Shown: positions 27,143 to 36,661 of the stretch, piece after piece
Layout: each line of letters opens with the position of its first letter
Numbering within the stretch: position 1 is the first letter of the stretch
Assembly (NCBI RefSeq): GCF_030649675.1
Contig: NZ_JAUTDR010000010.1
Span: 110,572 to 174,571, forward strand
Reading direction: 5' to 3'
DNA from: Haliea sp. E1-2-M8
GTDB lineage: Bacteria; Pseudomonadota; Gammaproteobacteria; Pseudomonadales; Halieaceae
Length of the DNA: 64,000 bases
Notes under the pieces: generated by a model
What the model saw: only the letters and a program-made list of their open reading frames with translations
What the model was told of the DNA's origin: nothing
The model's database searches: none
Made by a program: the position numbers and the translations under genes

Positions 27143-27933
27143 CTATTTCGGCTGTGGCTATCGGCAGGCAGGGGCGCAGGGCCCTGCTGCTACTGGTTGT
27201 TCTGTGTACCGGCTGCGTGACCACCACCGACAACGTGTTTACCACACCCCCAGCTCCGCAGGAGGCGCTGGAGCGGCGGGTGGCGCTGGCGCGGCAATAT
27301 ATCGGCCAACGCGACTGGGACAACGCCAAGCGCAATCTGGCCCAGGCGGTGGCTATCGACGATAGCAACGCGGAAGTGCACGAGGCCTTCGCCCTGGTAT
27401 ACCAGAGCACCGGCGAGAAAGAGCTGGCGGAGGAGAGCTTTGAGAAGGCGATCCGGCTGGACCGCAATTTCTCCCGTGCGCGCAACAACTTTGCGGCCTT
27501 TCTGTATTCCGAGCAGCGCTACGCTGACGCCGAGAAGCAGTTGGAGCAGGTGGTCAAGGACACGCTGTACACCGGGCGAACGATGGCGTTTGTGAACCTG
27601 GGCCTGTGCCGGCAGCAGCTGGACAAACCGGCGGCGGCGGAGGAGGCCTTCAGGCGCGCGCTGGCGATGGATCGCGCCAACTCCATCGCGCTGTTGGAAC
27701 TGGCCCAGCTGCGCTTTGAGGCGGGCGACCATGCGGAAGCCAACCGGCACTACGGTACCTACCGGACCGCGGTCAGGCCCCAGTCCGCCCGCGCCCTGTG
27801 GCTTGGTATCCGTTTGGCCCGGGCAATGGATGATCGCGATGCTGAAAGCAGCTACGCACTGGCTTTAGGCAGCCTTTACCCCGAATCCCCGGAATTCCGG
27901 GATTACCAGCGGACGCAACGCAATGGGCAGTAA
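27139..27933 (+). CDS. pilW: Type IV pilus biogenesis TPR lipoprotein PilW/PilF
   Basis: TPR lipoprotein that helps place the PilQ secretin in the outer membrane. GTG start overlapping the rlmN stop, 264 residues. The signal segment ends [10 protein letters not shown]. Several TPRs follow, such as [22 protein letters not shown] and [22 protein letters not shown]. Order between rlmN and rodZ is the standard gammaproteobacterial one. No other pilus gene is in view. Confidence 0.92.
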   Translation: MTISAVAIGRQGRRALLLLVVLCTGCVTTTDNVFTTPPAPQEALERRVALARQYIGQRDWDNAKRNLAQAVAIDDSNAEVHEAFALVYQSTGEKELAEESFEKAIRLDRNFSRARNNFAAFLYSEQRYADAEKQLEQVVKDTLYTGRTMAFVNLGLCRQQLDKPAAAEEAFRRALAMDRANSIALLELAQLRFEAGDHAEANRHYGTYRTAVRPQSARALWLGIRLARAMDDRDAESSYALALGSLYPESPEFRDYQRTQRNGQ

Positions 27934-28354
27934 AGAAGTATTTGCTGAAACGCCCGCCCGGGTTTCACCCGGTGCGATGCTGCAGGCAGCCCGGGAGGCT
28001 CGGGGGCTCACCGCCCTGAACGTGGCCGAGCGCCTGTTCTGGCTGCCGGAGTATGTGGCGTTCATCGAGCGCGACGAGTTTGAGCGCCTGCGCCGGCCAG
28101 CCTTCGCCCGCGGCTACGTCCGCGCCTACGCCCGCATGCTGGGGCTGGATGAGGCTCTGGTGTTGGCCGGCTTTGACGAGGTCAGGCCGCTGCCCGCAGT
28201 GCCATCAGCCAGAGCGCGCAGCGCGCGCCCGCTGCCCCTGCAGCGCACCGGGGTCGGCATTATTTTCGGTCTGGGAGTGCTGGCGCTGCTGGTGCTGGGC
28301 CTGTGGTGGGCGCAGTCCGGGCAGGCGGTCGCCGGTCCCGTTTACGGAGGTTGA
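27923..28354 (+). CDS. rodZ: Short RodZ-like HTH membrane protein
   Basis: RodZ links MreB to the elongation machinery. This protein has only 143 residues, against about 340 in E. coli. It keeps the cytoplasmic HTH domain (about 15-85, with GAMLQAAREARGLTALNVAERL and RPAFARGYVRAYARMLG) and one membrane helix (VGIIFGLGVLALLVLGLWWA), then stops 12 residues later. The periplasmic DUF4115 domain is missing. The stop sits four bases before ispG and no frameshifted remainder is visible, so the short form appears genuine. Overlaps pilW by 11 bases. Confidence 0.88.
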   Translation: MGSKEVFAETPARVSPGAMLQAAREARGLTALNVAERLFWLPEYVAFIERDEFERLRRPAFARGYVRAYARMLGLDEALVLAGFDEVRPLPAVPSARARSARPLPLQRTGVGIIFGLGVLALLVLGLWWAQSGQAVAGPVYGG

Positions 28355-28357
28355 GGT

Positions 28358-29488
28358 ATGCACAAGCCATCTCCCATAACCCGACGCCGCAGCCGCCAGA
28401 TCATGGTCGGCTCGGTGCCCGTCGGCGGCGACGCGCCGATCAGCGTCCAGAGCATGACCAACACCGAAACCTGTGACGTAGCGGCAACGGTCGCGCAGGT
28501 TCAGGCCATCCAGGATGCCGGCGCCGACATCGTGCGTATTTCCGTGCCCAGCATGGATGCCGCGGAGGCCTTCCGCGAGATCCGCGCCCGGGTCACTGTG
28601 CCGCTGGTAGCAGACATTCATTTCGACCACAAGATTGCGCTCAAGGTGGCGGAATACGGTGTCGACTGCCTGCGCATCAACCCCGGCAACATCGGCAACG
28701 ACAAGAAAGTGCGGGCCGTGATCGACTGCGCCCGGGACAAGGGCATACCCATCCGCATTGGGGTCAACGCCGGCTCCCTGGGCAAGGACCTGCAGCGCAA
28801 GTACGGCGAACCCACCGCGGAAGCGCTGGTGGAGTCCGCGCTGCACCACGTGGATATCCTCGACCGCTTCAACTACCCCGAGTTCAAGGTCAGTGTGAAG
28901 GCCTCCGACGTGTTCATGGCGGTAGCTGCCTACCGCCTGCTGGCAAAGCAGATCGAGCAGCCGCTGCATCTCGGCATTACCGAGGCCGGCGGCTTGCGCG
29001 GCGGTACCGTGAAGTCGGCGGTGGGCCTGGGCATGCTGTTGATGGACGGCATTGGCGATACCATTCGCATCTCGCTGGCGGCAGACCCGGTGGAGGAAGT
29101 GAAGGTCGGCTTCGAGATCCTCAAAAGCCTGAAGCTGCGCGCCAACGGAATCAACTTTATTGCCTGCCCCAGCTGCTCGCGGCAGAATTTCGATGTGATT
29201 GCGACCATGAACATGCTCGAACAACGCCTGGAGGACATCCGTACGCCGATGGATGTGGCGGTGATTGGTTGCATCGTCAATGGCCCCGGCGAAGCGCGCG
29301 AGGCCGACGTGGGCCTCACCGGCGCCAGCCCCAGCAACCTTATTTATATCAATGGCGAGCCCGATCACAAGGTCAGCAACCAGGGCTTTGTCGACCACCT
29401 GGAGCAGGTTATCCGCCAGCGCGCGCTGCAGCTGGAGCAGGAACGGGCCGCCGAGGACGCCAGGCTGATCGCCCGGTCACCGGCCTGA
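28358..29488 (+). CDS. ispG: 4-hydroxy-3-methylbut-2-enyl diphosphate synthase
   Basis: Sixth step of the MEP isoprenoid pathway, a [4Fe-4S] reductive enzyme. 376 residues. The TIM-barrel part includes [19 protein letters not shown]. The cluster ligands lie in [11 protein letters not shown] and [20 protein letters not shown] lies seven bases before the ATG. The enzyme needs Fe-S supply, notable given the reduced isc locus nearby. Confidence 0.97.
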   Translation: MHKPSPITRRRSRQIMVGSVPVGGDAPISVQSMTNTETCDVAATVAQVQAIQDAGADIVRISVPSMDAAEAFREIRARVTVPLVADIHFDHKIALKVAEYGVDCLRINPGNIGNDKKVRAVIDCARDKGIPIRIGVNAGSLGKDLQRKYGEPTAEALVESALHHVDILDRFNYPEFKVSVKASDVFMAVAAYRLLAKQIEQPLHLGITEAGGLRGGTVKSAVGLGMLLMDGIGDTIRISLAADPVEEVKVGFEILKSLKLRANGINFIACPSCSRQNFDVIATMNMLEQRLEDIRTPMDVAVIGCIVNGPGEAREADVGLTGASPSNLIYINGEPDHKVSNQGFVDHLEQVIRQRALQLEQERAAEDARLIARSPA

Positions 29489-29512
29489 CCGCATGATGTC
29501 GCAGGAGATCAG

Positions 29513-30787
29513 TTGACTACCATTCGTGCCATCCGGGGAATGAACGACATTCTCCCCGAAGAGAGTGTTGCCTGGCAGTATCTGGAGTCCGCCATTGCCG
29601 CGGTGTTGGACAGCTACGGCTACGGCGAGATCCGCCTGCCGATTGTGGAGCAGACGGCCCTGTTCCGGCGCTCCATCGGCGAAGTCACGGACATCGTCGA
29701 GAAGGAGATGTACAGCTTCGACGACCGCAACGGCGAGAGCCTGACCCTGCGCCCGGAAGGCACCGCGGGCTGCGTCCGCGCGGCGATCCAGAACAGCCTG
29801 CTGGGCGTGCCCCAGCGGCTCTGGTACAGCGGCCCCATGTTCCGCTACGAACGTCCGCAGAAGGGCCGCCAGCGGCAGTTTCACCAGGTGGGCGCCGAGG
29901 CCTTCGGTATCGCCACCCCGGATATCGACGCCGAGCTGATCCTGCTCAGCGCCCGCCTGTGGCGGCTGCTGGGCGTTGCCGACCATGTGCAGTTGCAGAT
30001 CAATTCCATTGGCAGCAGCGGCGCGCGCCAGGCCTATCGCACGGCGCTGGTCGATTACCTGACCGGCCATCGCGAGGCCCTGGACGAGGACAGTCAGCGA
30101 CGGTTGCAGAGCAACCCCCTGCGGATTCTTGACAGCAAGCATCCCGGCACCCGGGAAATACTGGCGGACGCGCCGGTGCTGACGGATTACCTGGACGCTG
30201 AATCCCGGGCGGATTTTGCCAGGCTGGGTGAACTTCTGCAGGCGGCATCGGTCCCCTATGTGGTCAATCCGCAGCTGGTGCGCGGACTGGACTACTACAA
30301 CAAGACCGTGTTTGAGTGGGTGACGGACAAGCTCGGCGCCCAGGGCACCATCTGCGCCGGCGGCCGCTATGACGGACTGGTCGAGCAGCTGGGCGGCAAG
30401 CCAACCCCGGGCGTCGGCTTTGCCCTGGGCAAGGAACGCCTGGTCCTGCTGCTGGAGGCGCTGGCGGTGGCCCCGCCGGTGCCTGCGGCTGCGGATATCT
30501 ATGTGGTCAACGCCGGTACCGCGGCGGAAGTGGCCGCCGTGGCAGCGCTGGAAACGCTGCGCGATGCCCTGCCTGCACTGCGTATTGTGCAGCACACGGG
30601 CGGCGGCAGTTTCCGCAGCCAATTGAAAAAAGCCGACAAGAGCGGGGCTCGCTGGGCCCTGATCTGGGGTGAGGACGAGGTCGCGTCCGGCACCGTGACC
30701 GTCAAGTCACTGCGCGAGCAGGGGCCACAGGAGTCCATGGTGGTAGCGGATCTCCCCAACTACCTGGCACAACATTCAGCGCCATAA
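29513..30787 (+). CDS. hisS: Histidyl-tRNA synthetase
   Basis: Class II synthetase, 424 residues. Start is TTG at 29513 with AGGAG five bases upstream; the protein begins [14 protein letters not shown], as expected. Motif 2 is [20 protein letters not shown] and the histidine-binding motif is [15 protein letters not shown]. The C-terminal anticodon domain ends normally. Standard position between ispG and yfgM. Confidence 0.97.
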   Translation: MTTIRAIRGMNDILPEESVAWQYLESAIAAVLDSYGYGEIRLPIVEQTALFRRSIGEVTDIVEKEMYSFDDRNGESLTLRPEGTAGCVRAAIQNSLLGVPQRLWYSGPMFRYERPQKGRQRQFHQVGAEAFGIATPDIDAELILLSARLWRLLGVADHVQLQINSIGSSGARQAYRTALVDYLTGHREALDEDSQRRLQSNPLRILDSKHPGTREILADAPVLTDYLDAESRADFARLGELLQAASVPYVVNPQLVRGLDYYNKTVFEWVTDKLGAQGTICAGGRYDGLVEQLGGKPTPGVGFALGKERLVLLLEALAVAPPVPAAADIYVVNAGTAAEVAAVAALETLRDALPALRIVQHTGGGSFRSQLKKADKSGARWALIWGEDEVASGTVTVKSLREQGPQESMVVADLPNYLAQHSAP

Positions 30788-30810
30788 CAGGAAAATCAAG
30801 GAACCGGATC

Positions 30811-31485
30811 GTGGAATCATATCGGACAGAAGAAGAGCAGGTTGAAGCACTCCGCCGCTGGTGGAACGAGAACGGCCGCTCAACCATGTTTGCCATTGTG
30901 CTTGTGCTGGCGGGGGTGTTCGGCTGGCAGGGCTGGCAGCGCTATGAAGCCCAGCGCAGCGCCAGCGCCTCGGACCTGTATCAGCAGATGCTGGAGGCCG
31001 TATCCATGGCCGAGCAGGGGGTTGTGAATGGCGCTCCCGCTGAACGGCTCGCCAGCCAGTTGCGCAACGACTATGGCGGTACGACCTACGCCCAGTTTGC
31101 CGCACTGCACCAGGCTCGCATGGCAGTAGCTGGCGACGATCTCGACGCCGCGGAGAACCACCTGCGCTGGGTCCTCGGCAAAGCGGGCAGCGGCAGCGAT
31201 ACCGCCATGGTGGCGCAGCTGCGGCTGGCACGGGTGCTGGCGGCCCGGGGTGAGACCGAGCAGGCGCTGAAACTGCTGGCACCCGCCAGTGGCGACACAT
31301 TCCCCGCAGCCTCGGCACTGGCCCGCGGCGACGTGCTGGCAGCGGCCGGTCGCGACGCCGAGGCACTGGCTGCCTACCGCGACGCCCAGGCCCTGGTGCA
31401 GGAGTATCCCGGCCAGCTCGATCTTTTGACCCTGGAGGCAAAAATCCAGAGCCTGGTCGCCGCTGGCGGGGAGGCGGGCGCATGA
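30811..31485 (+). CDS. yfgM: YfgM family periplasmic chaperone
   Basis: Single-pass membrane protein with periplasmic TPR-like repeats; in E. coli it pairs with PpiD at the Sec translocon. GTG start with AAGGA eight bases upstream, 224 residues. The cytoplasmic N-terminus (TEEEQVEALRRWWNENG) is followed by one helix (MFAIVLVLAGVFGWQGWQ) and Ala-rich repeats. The stop overlaps the bamB start. Confidence 0.93.
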   Translation: MESYRTEEEQVEALRRWWNENGRSTMFAIVLVLAGVFGWQGWQRYEAQRSASASDLYQQMLEAVSMAEQGVVNGAPAERLASQLRNDYGGTTYAQFAALHQARMAVAGDDLDAAENHLRWVLGKAGSGSDTAMVAQLRLARVLAARGETEQALKLLAPASGDTFPAASALARGDVLAAAGRDAEALAAYRDAQALVQEYPGQLDLLTLEAKIQSLVAAGGEAGA

Positions 31486-32666
31486 TGACGCTATCCGCAC
31501 GCTGGGGCGCCCTGCTGCTGTCGGCTCTGCTTGTCAGCGGCTGCAGCACCATGAAAGGCTGGTTTTCAATTGATGATGACGAGGACCCGCGGCAGCCCGT
31601 CGAACTGCAGGACATTGAGGAAACCGTCAAGGTCAAACGCCTCTGGTCCACCGGCATCGGGAACGGTCAGGGCGACGGCCTCTACCGCATTGAGCCGGTC
31701 ATTGGCGGCGAGCGGATCTACGCCGCTTCCGCCGATGGCGAGGTGCAGGCACTGGAGCGCAGCAACGGCCGTCGGATCTGGAGCCGGGACCTGGAGATGC
31801 CGATTTCCGGCGGTGTCGGCCTCTATGGTGACAACCTGTTTCTCGGCGGCAGCGATGGTTTTGTGCTGCGTCTGGACGCCGCTACCGGGGAGACTCGCTG
31901 GCGCGCGCGGGTAACCGGGGAAGTGCTGGCCCCGCCCCAGGGCAATGGTCGTGTGGTCGTGGCCCAGACCTATGACGGCAAACTGCACGGTCTGGATTTT
32001 GCCTCCGGCGAACGGCTGTGGACCTATGACAGCAACATGCCGGTACTGACCATTCGCGGCACCAGTACACCCATATTCCGCGACAGCATGGTGCTGGCGG
32101 GCTTCGCCAATGGCAAGGTGCTGGGATTTGATGCCCGCACCGGCGGTGTCGAATGGGAGGCCAGGGTGGCTATCCCCCAGGGCCGTTCGGAGATCGAACG
32201 CATCGTCGATATCGACGGCACCATGGTGGTGGTGGGCAACGAGGTGTTCGCAGCCAGCTACCAGGGCAATCTCGTCGCGATCGAGGCCAGTAGCGGGCGC
32301 AAGCTGTGGGAGCGTCCGGTGTCCTCCGTGTCCGGCGTGTCCCAGGGCTTCGGCAATGTCTATGTCGCGGACGAGGATGGCACGGTATTCGCGTTCCAGC
32401 GCAATGGCCGGGGCCAGCGCTGGAGTCAGGACGCGCTGGGCTGGCGCGGCCTCGGCCGCCCGGTAACGGCCAGCAGCTACGTCGCGGTGCCGGATTTCGA
32501 GGGCTACGTTCACCTCCTGTCGCAGGTGGACGGCAGCTTTGTCGGCCGCTTTCGTGCCGACAGCAAGGGCATCAGTGCCGATATGCTCAACGATGGCAAC
32601 ATACTCTATGTGTATGGCAACGGTGGCAAGCTGCAAGCCTATGAGCTGAGTGCCACAACCAGGTAA
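31482..32666 (+). CDS. bamB: Outer membrane assembly factor BamB
   Basis: Lipoprotein subunit of the BAM complex that inserts outer-membrane proteins. 394 residues with a signal ending LLVSGC. An eight-bladed PQQ-like propeller is evident from repeated units such as [31 protein letters not shown] and GRKLWERPV. Overlaps yfgM by four bases and is followed five bases later by der. Confidence 0.96.
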   Translation: MMTLSARWGALLLSALLVSGCSTMKGWFSIDDDEDPRQPVELQDIEETVKVKRLWSTGIGNGQGDGLYRIEPVIGGERIYAASADGEVQALERSNGRRIWSRDLEMPISGGVGLYGDNLFLGGSDGFVLRLDAATGETRWRARVTGEVLAPPQGNGRVVVAQTYDGKLHGLDFASGERLWTYDSNMPVLTIRGTSTPIFRDSMVLAGFANGKVLGFDARTGGVEWEARVAIPQGRSEIERIVDIDGTMVVVGNEVFAASYQGNLVAIEASSGRKLWERPVSSVSGVSQGFGNVYVADEDGTVFAFQRNGRGQRWSQDALGWRGLGRPVTASSYVAVPDFEGYVHLLSQVDGSFVGRFRADSKGISADMLNDGNILYVYGNGGKLQAYELSATTR

Positions 32667-32671
32667 ATGCA

Positions 32672-34087
32672 ATGGTTCCGGTGATTGCCCTGGTCGGGCG
32701 TCCCAATGTGGGCAAATCGACCCTGTTCAACCAGCTGACCCGCAGTCGCGACGCGCTGGTGGCAAACCTCTCGGGTCTGACCCGGGATCGCAAGTACGGT
32801 GAGGCCCGTATCGGCTCGCGCCGTTTCATCGCGATTGACACCGGTGGTATCAGTGGCGATGAAATGGGAATCGAGGCGCAGATGGCCGGGCAGTCCCTGC
32901 TGGCCATCGAGGAGGCGGATGCCGTTCTCTTCCTGGTGGATGCCCGGGAGGGCCTGAACGCCGCGGACGAAGCCCTGGCGCGCCACCTGCGCCAGCGCAA
33001 CAAGTCCTTTCACGTGGTAGTGAACAAGATCGACGGGCTCAACGAGGACGTCGCGCTGGGCGATTTCTACGCCCTGGGCGTCGAGCATCTGTTCGCCATC
33101 GCTGCCTCCCACGGCCGCGGCGTGCGGCAGATGATCGACGATGTGCTCGCGACCTTCCCCGAAGCGGAAACCTCCGCCCACGCAGAGTTTGATCACCGTG
33201 ACAGTGTCCGGGTGGCCATTGTCGGCCGTCCCAATGTCGGCAAGTCCACCCTGGTCAATCGTCTGCTGGGGGAGGAGCGGGTTGTGGTCTACGACGAGCC
33301 GGGCACCACCCGCGACAGTATCTACATCGACTACGAGCGCGACGGGCAGCGCTATACGCTGATTGATACCGCCGGGGTGCGGCGGCGCAAGAATGTGCGC
33401 GAGACGGTGGAGAAGTTCTCCATCGTGAAAACCCTGAAGGCCATCGATGACGCCCACGTGGTGCTGCTGGTCATGGATGCGCACGAGGGAATCGTCGACC
33501 AGGACATGCACTTGCTGGGGCACTGCATCGACGCGGGGCGCGGGCTGGTGCTGGCGGTGAACAAGTGGGACGGGATCGAGCCGCATCAGCGCGACTGGAT
33601 CAAGACCGAGCTCAATCGCCGCCTGATCTTTGCCGACTACGCCGACACCCACTTCATCTCGGCGCTGCACGGTACCGGGGTCGGGCTGCTGTATAAATCG
33701 ATTCTCGCCGCCCACAGCTCCGCCACCCGCAAGCTCAATACCAACCAGCTGACCCGGATTCTCGAGGGCGCCGTGTTCGACCATGCGCCGCCGATGATCA
33801 ACGGCCGCCGCATCAAGCTGCGCTACGCTCACCCCGGTGGCCAGAACCCGCCGCTGATCATCATTCACGGCAACCAGACAGCCAGTGTCCCGAACAGTTA
33901 CCAGCGCTATCTGGAGAAGGTGTTCCGGCGCGAGCTCAAGCTCACCGGCACGCCAGTGCGGATCGAATTCCGAACCGCCGAGAATCCCTTCGAGGGCAAG
34001 CGCAACCAGCTCACCCAGCGCCAGGTCCAGCGCAAGCGGCGGCTGATGGCACACGTGAAAAAGAACGAGAAGAACAAGAAACGCTGA
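32672..34087 (+). CDS. der: Ribosome biogenesis GTPase Der
   Basis: Two tandem GTPase domains and a KH-like C-terminus, needed for 50S subunit maturation. 471 residues. The G1 loops are [14 protein letters not shown] and [14 protein letters not shown]; the G4 motifs are NKIDG and NKWDG. The C-terminus is basic ([19 protein letters not shown]). End of the long housekeeping run. Confidence 0.97.
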   Translation: MVPVIALVGRPNVGKSTLFNQLTRSRDALVANLSGLTRDRKYGEARIGSRRFIAIDTGGISGDEMGIEAQMAGQSLLAIEEADAVLFLVDAREGLNAADEALARHLRQRNKSFHVVVNKIDGLNEDVALGDFYALGVEHLFAIAASHGRGVRQMIDDVLATFPEAETSAHAEFDHRDSVRVAIVGRPNVGKSTLVNRLLGEERVVVYDEPGTTRDSIYIDYERDGQRYTLIDTAGVRRRKNVRETVEKFSIVKTLKAIDDAHVVLLVMDAHEGIVDQDMHLLGHCIDAGRGLVLAVNKWDGIEPHQRDWIKTELNRRLIFADYADTHFISALHGTGVGLLYKSILAAHSSATRKLNTNQLTRILEGAVFDHAPPMINGRRIKLRYAHPGGQNPPLIIIHGNQTASVPNSYQRYLEKVFRRELKLTGTPVRIEFRTAENPFEGKRNQLTQRQVQRKRRLMAHVKKNEKNKKR

Positions 34088-34097
34088 GGGAGGCGCT

Positions 34098-34469
34098 GTG
34101 ACCAAGCCTGATCTCGACAGCCGCGCCCATATCGAAGCCTTCGTTGACCGCTTCTACGCCAAACTGCTGGTGGACCCCCAGCTGGCGCCGATATTCCTCG
34201 ATGTAGCGCACATCGATCTCGCGGTACATCTGCCCCATATCAAGGATTACTGGTGCAAGCTGCTGCTGGGCGAACGTGGCTACAGTCGCCATACCATGGA
34301 TATCCACCGTCGCCTGCATCGTTTGCGGCCCCTGCAGGCAGAGGATTTTCAGCGCTGGCTGGCACTCTTCACCGCCACGGTGGATGAACACTACAGTGGT
34401 GAGCGGGCCAGCCGCGCCAAACAGCTTGCTGCCACCATTGCCGCCAACATGCAGCAGAGCCTGCCCTGA
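34098..34469 (+). CDS. Group III-like truncated hemoglobin
   Basis: Small heme protein of 123 residues, GTG start with GGGAGG upstream. The fold segments fit group III truncated globins: FVDRFYAKLLVDPQLAPIF, then HLPHIKDYWCKLLLG, with the likely proximal His in HTMDIHRRLH, and FQRWLALFTATVDEHY. It begins 10 bases after der and is probably read from the same transcript. Roles proposed for such proteins include NO or O2 chemistry; none can be assigned here. Confidence 0.85.
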   Translation: MTKPDLDSRAHIEAFVDRFYAKLLVDPQLAPIFLDVAHIDLAVHLPHIKDYWCKLLLGERGYSRHTMDIHRRLHRLRPLQAEDFQRWLALFTATVDEHYSGERASRAKQLAATIAANMQQSLP

Positions 34470-34490
34470 GGAGAAATTTTCAGCAACGGC

Positions 34491-34531
34491 TTGCACTCTC
34501 CGGTTTTGGTGTTATAGTTAGATATAACACC
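34491..34531 (+). promoter_or_regulatory. Promoter and palindromic operator of GIN-GntR-ABC operon
   Basis: A perfect palindrome, GGTGTTATA-GTTAGA-TATAACACC (34508-34531), overlaps a -10 TATAGT (34513-34518); a -35 TTGCAC (34491-34496) lies 16 bases upstream of it. It sits 20 bases before the first gene. The second regulatory gene of the operon is a YtrA-type GntR repressor, so this is its likely autoregulatory site. Confidence 0.65.
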
Positions 34532-34551
34532 ATAGCATTGAGGTTAAGGAG

Positions 34552-35427
34552 ATGCTCATAAACTTACGGCGCAAGCGTCTGCTGGTCAGTCCCAACGGTA
34601 TCCTGCCCGTGGCGGCATTGTTTATGCTGGCCGCGCTGCTGCTGGCACTGCCGCGGCTGGCGCTGGCGGAAGATGCGATACAAGTGCAGCGGGTGGCAGG
34701 CCTGGACGTCAACGAGGTGCTGGTCCACGGCGCCATCGAGGTGGAAATCAGTCAGGGCGACACCGCGGAGCTGCTCCTCCGGGGGCGCCAGAATGAGCTG
34801 GAGCCGCCGCCGTTCCACGTGCGCGAGCGCACCCTGGTGCTGGGCCTCCCCGCCGGGGACCGCAGCAGCAGGATCAAAGATGTGCAGTACAAGCTGACCC
34901 TGCCGACCCTCGCGCGCCTGCAGCTGCTTGGCTCCGGCGATGTCTTTGTCCGCCCTTTCACCACACCGGCATTGTCGGTCATGGTCGATGGCAGCGGCGA
35001 TGTGCGTCTGTACGACCTCGACAGCGGCAGTGTGCGCTTCGATATGCGTGGCAGCGGCGACATCCAGGCCGCCAACGTGCAGGCCGAGTCGGTGCGCCTG
35101 ACCCTGACCGGTTCCGGCGACATCCAGCTTGGGCAGGTCGTGGCCGAAAGCATCGAGGCAGTGGTCAATGGTTCGGGTGATCTCAGCATTGGCAAGGACA
35201 GCCGCAGCGGCACTACCGGAATCAACGTTGTCGGGTCCGGCGATGTCAATTTTGCCGGCCTGGATAGCACTGAGGCGGAGATCAATATCGTCGGCTCGGG
35301 TACCGCCAGGGTAGGCGAGGTCCGTGCCCTGGATGTGACCATCATGGGTGGCGGAGATGTTTATTACCGCGGCGATCCCGACATCGACCAGACCATATTC
35401 GGCTCCGGCCGCCTGCAGCGGAAATAG
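34552..35427 (+). CDS. GIN-domain (DUF2807) exported protein
   Basis: Exported beta-helix protein of 291 residues. The signal peptide is MLINLRRKRLL followed by a hydrophobic stretch to about residue 40 (LALPRLALAED). The body has eight turns marked by Gly-Ser-Gly-Asp or close variants (LLGSGDVFV, VDGSGDVRL, RGSGDIQA, LTGSGDIQL, VNGSGDLSI, VVGSGDVNF, IVGSGTARV, MGGGDVYY), the DUF2807 hallmark. First gene behind a palindromic operator and followed by a GntR repressor and an ABC exporter. It may be an envelope protein co-regulated with the transporter; its function is unknown. Confidence 0.85.
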   Translation: MLINLRRKRLLVSPNGILPVAALFMLAALLLALPRLALAEDAIQVQRVAGLDVNEVLVHGAIEVEISQGDTAELLLRGRQNELEPPPFHVRERTLVLGLPAGDRSSRIKDVQYKLTLPTLARLQLLGSGDVFVRPFTTPALSVMVDGSGDVRLYDLDSGSVRFDMRGSGDIQAANVQAESVRLTLTGSGDIQLGQVVAESIEAVVNGSGDLSIGKDSRSGTTGINVVGSGDVNFAGLDSTEAEINIVGSGTARVGEVRALDVTIMGGGDVYYRGDPDIDQTIFGSGRLQRK

Positions 35428-35432
35428 CACGC

Positions 35433-35798
35433 GTGGAGTGGAATGACAAACAGCCTATTTACCGGCAGCTGCGCGACCTGGTAGTGGAGAGAATCATGGA
35501 TGGAACCTTCGCCGAAGGCGAGGCCGTGCCCTCGGTCAGGCAGGTAGCTACCGACTACCAGATCAACCATCTCACCGTGGGCAAGGCCTACCAGGAGCTG
35601 GTCGATATCGGCCTGCTGGAGAAGCGGCGGGGCCTGGGCATGTATGTAACCGATGGTGCCCGGGCGGCCCTGACCGAAGATGAGCAGGGCCGTTTTTACA
35701 GTGAGGAAGTGCCGGCTTTTGCCGAGCGGGTGCGGGCACTGGGGCTGGATATGGACGATGTGGCGGCGCGGCTGCTGCAACAGGGGGAGGAATCATGA
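35433..35798 (+). CDS. YtrA-type GntR transcriptional regulator
   Basis: Short GntR repressor, 121 residues, GTG start. The winged helix (about 5-75) has PIYRQLRDLVVERIMDGTF and VPSVRQVATDYQINHLTVGKAYQELVDIG. The C-terminal tail is short and helical, with no effector domain, as in the YtrA subfamily that represses ABC transporter operons. Its stop overlaps the ATPase start (ATGA). The palindrome at 34508-34531 is the probable operator. Confidence 0.9.
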   Translation: MEWNDKQPIYRQLRDLVVERIMDGTFAEGEAVPSVRQVATDYQINHLTVGKAYQELVDIGLLEKRRGLGMYVTDGARAALTEDEQGRFYSEEVPAFAERVRALGLDMDDVAARLLQQGEES

Positions 35799-36661
35799 CT
35801 ACTGCAGTCGTCGCGGCCCGGGGGCTGCAGCGCAGGTTTGGGGAGCAGGTGGCGGTGGCGGGCGTTGACCTGCAACTGGAGCCAGGCACGGTGCTGGGGC
35901 TGATCGGTCCCAACGGGGCGGGCAAAACGACGCTGTTGCGTTCCCTGCTGGGGTTGACCCGGTGCGAGGGTGATCTGGCGGTGCTGGGGATGGATCCGCG
36001 GCGGGATCAGGCAAAACTGATGGAGCAGGTCTGCTTCATCGCCGACACCGCGGTGCTGCCGCGCTGGATGACCGTGCAGCAGCTGCTGGACTATGTGGCG
36101 GGAACCCATCCCCGCTTCGACCGCGCCCACACCGAACATTTGCTGGCCGCGACCGAGGTACAGCTCAAGCGCCGCGTCAGCGAGCTCTCCAAGGGCATGA
36201 CCGTGCAGCTGCACCTGGCGCTGGTGATGGCGATTGACGCCCGCCTGCTGATTCTGGACGAGCCGACTCTCGGCCTCGATATCCTGTTCCGCAAGCAGTT
36301 CTTTGAGCAGCTGCTGAACGACTATTTCGACCAAGAGCGCACCATTGTGATCTCGACCCATCAGGTGGAGGAGGTGGAAAACATCCTCACCCATGCCATG
36401 TTCATGAATCGGGGCAGGGCGATCCTCTGCGATTCCATGCTGGCGCTGCAGGAAGAGTATCTCGAGCTGCGCGCGGTAGGCGCCGCCGTCGCCCGCGCGG
36501 AAGCGATTCCCCATGTCGGCCAGCGCCCGCTGTTGGGCGGCAAGGCCCTGATTTATCAGGGTATTGGGCGCGAGGCTCTGGAGCCCCTGGGGGAGGTGCG
36601 CGCGCCGTCACTGGCGGATCTGTTTGTGGCCAAGGTAGGGGAGGACAACAGCCATGTCTGA
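35795..36661 (+). CDS. ABC transporter ATP-binding protein (YtrB-like)
   Basis: ATPase subunit, 288 residues. Walker A is GPNGAGKTTLL, Walker B is LLILDEPTLGLD, followed by the switch His in VISTHQVEE. The signature is LSKGM rather than LSGGQ, as is common in YtrB-type exporters. The extra C-terminal 70 residues have no recognised domain. GGGGGAGG precedes the ATG by four bases. It overlaps the permease gene by eight bases, so the two form one transporter. Confidence 0.93.
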   Translation: MTTAVVAARGLQRRFGEQVAVAGVDLQLEPGTVLGLIGPNGAGKTTLLRSLLGLTRCEGDLAVLGMDPRRDQAKLMEQVCFIADTAVLPRWMTVQQLLDYVAGTHPRFDRAHTEHLLAATEVQLKRRVSELSKGMTVQLHLALVMAIDARLLILDEPTLGLDILFRKQFFEQLLNDYFDQERTIVISTHQVEEVENILTHAMFMNRGRAILCDSMLALQEEYLELRAVGAAVARAEAIPHVGQRPLLGGKALIYQGIGREALEPLGEVRAPSLADLFVAKVGEDNSHV

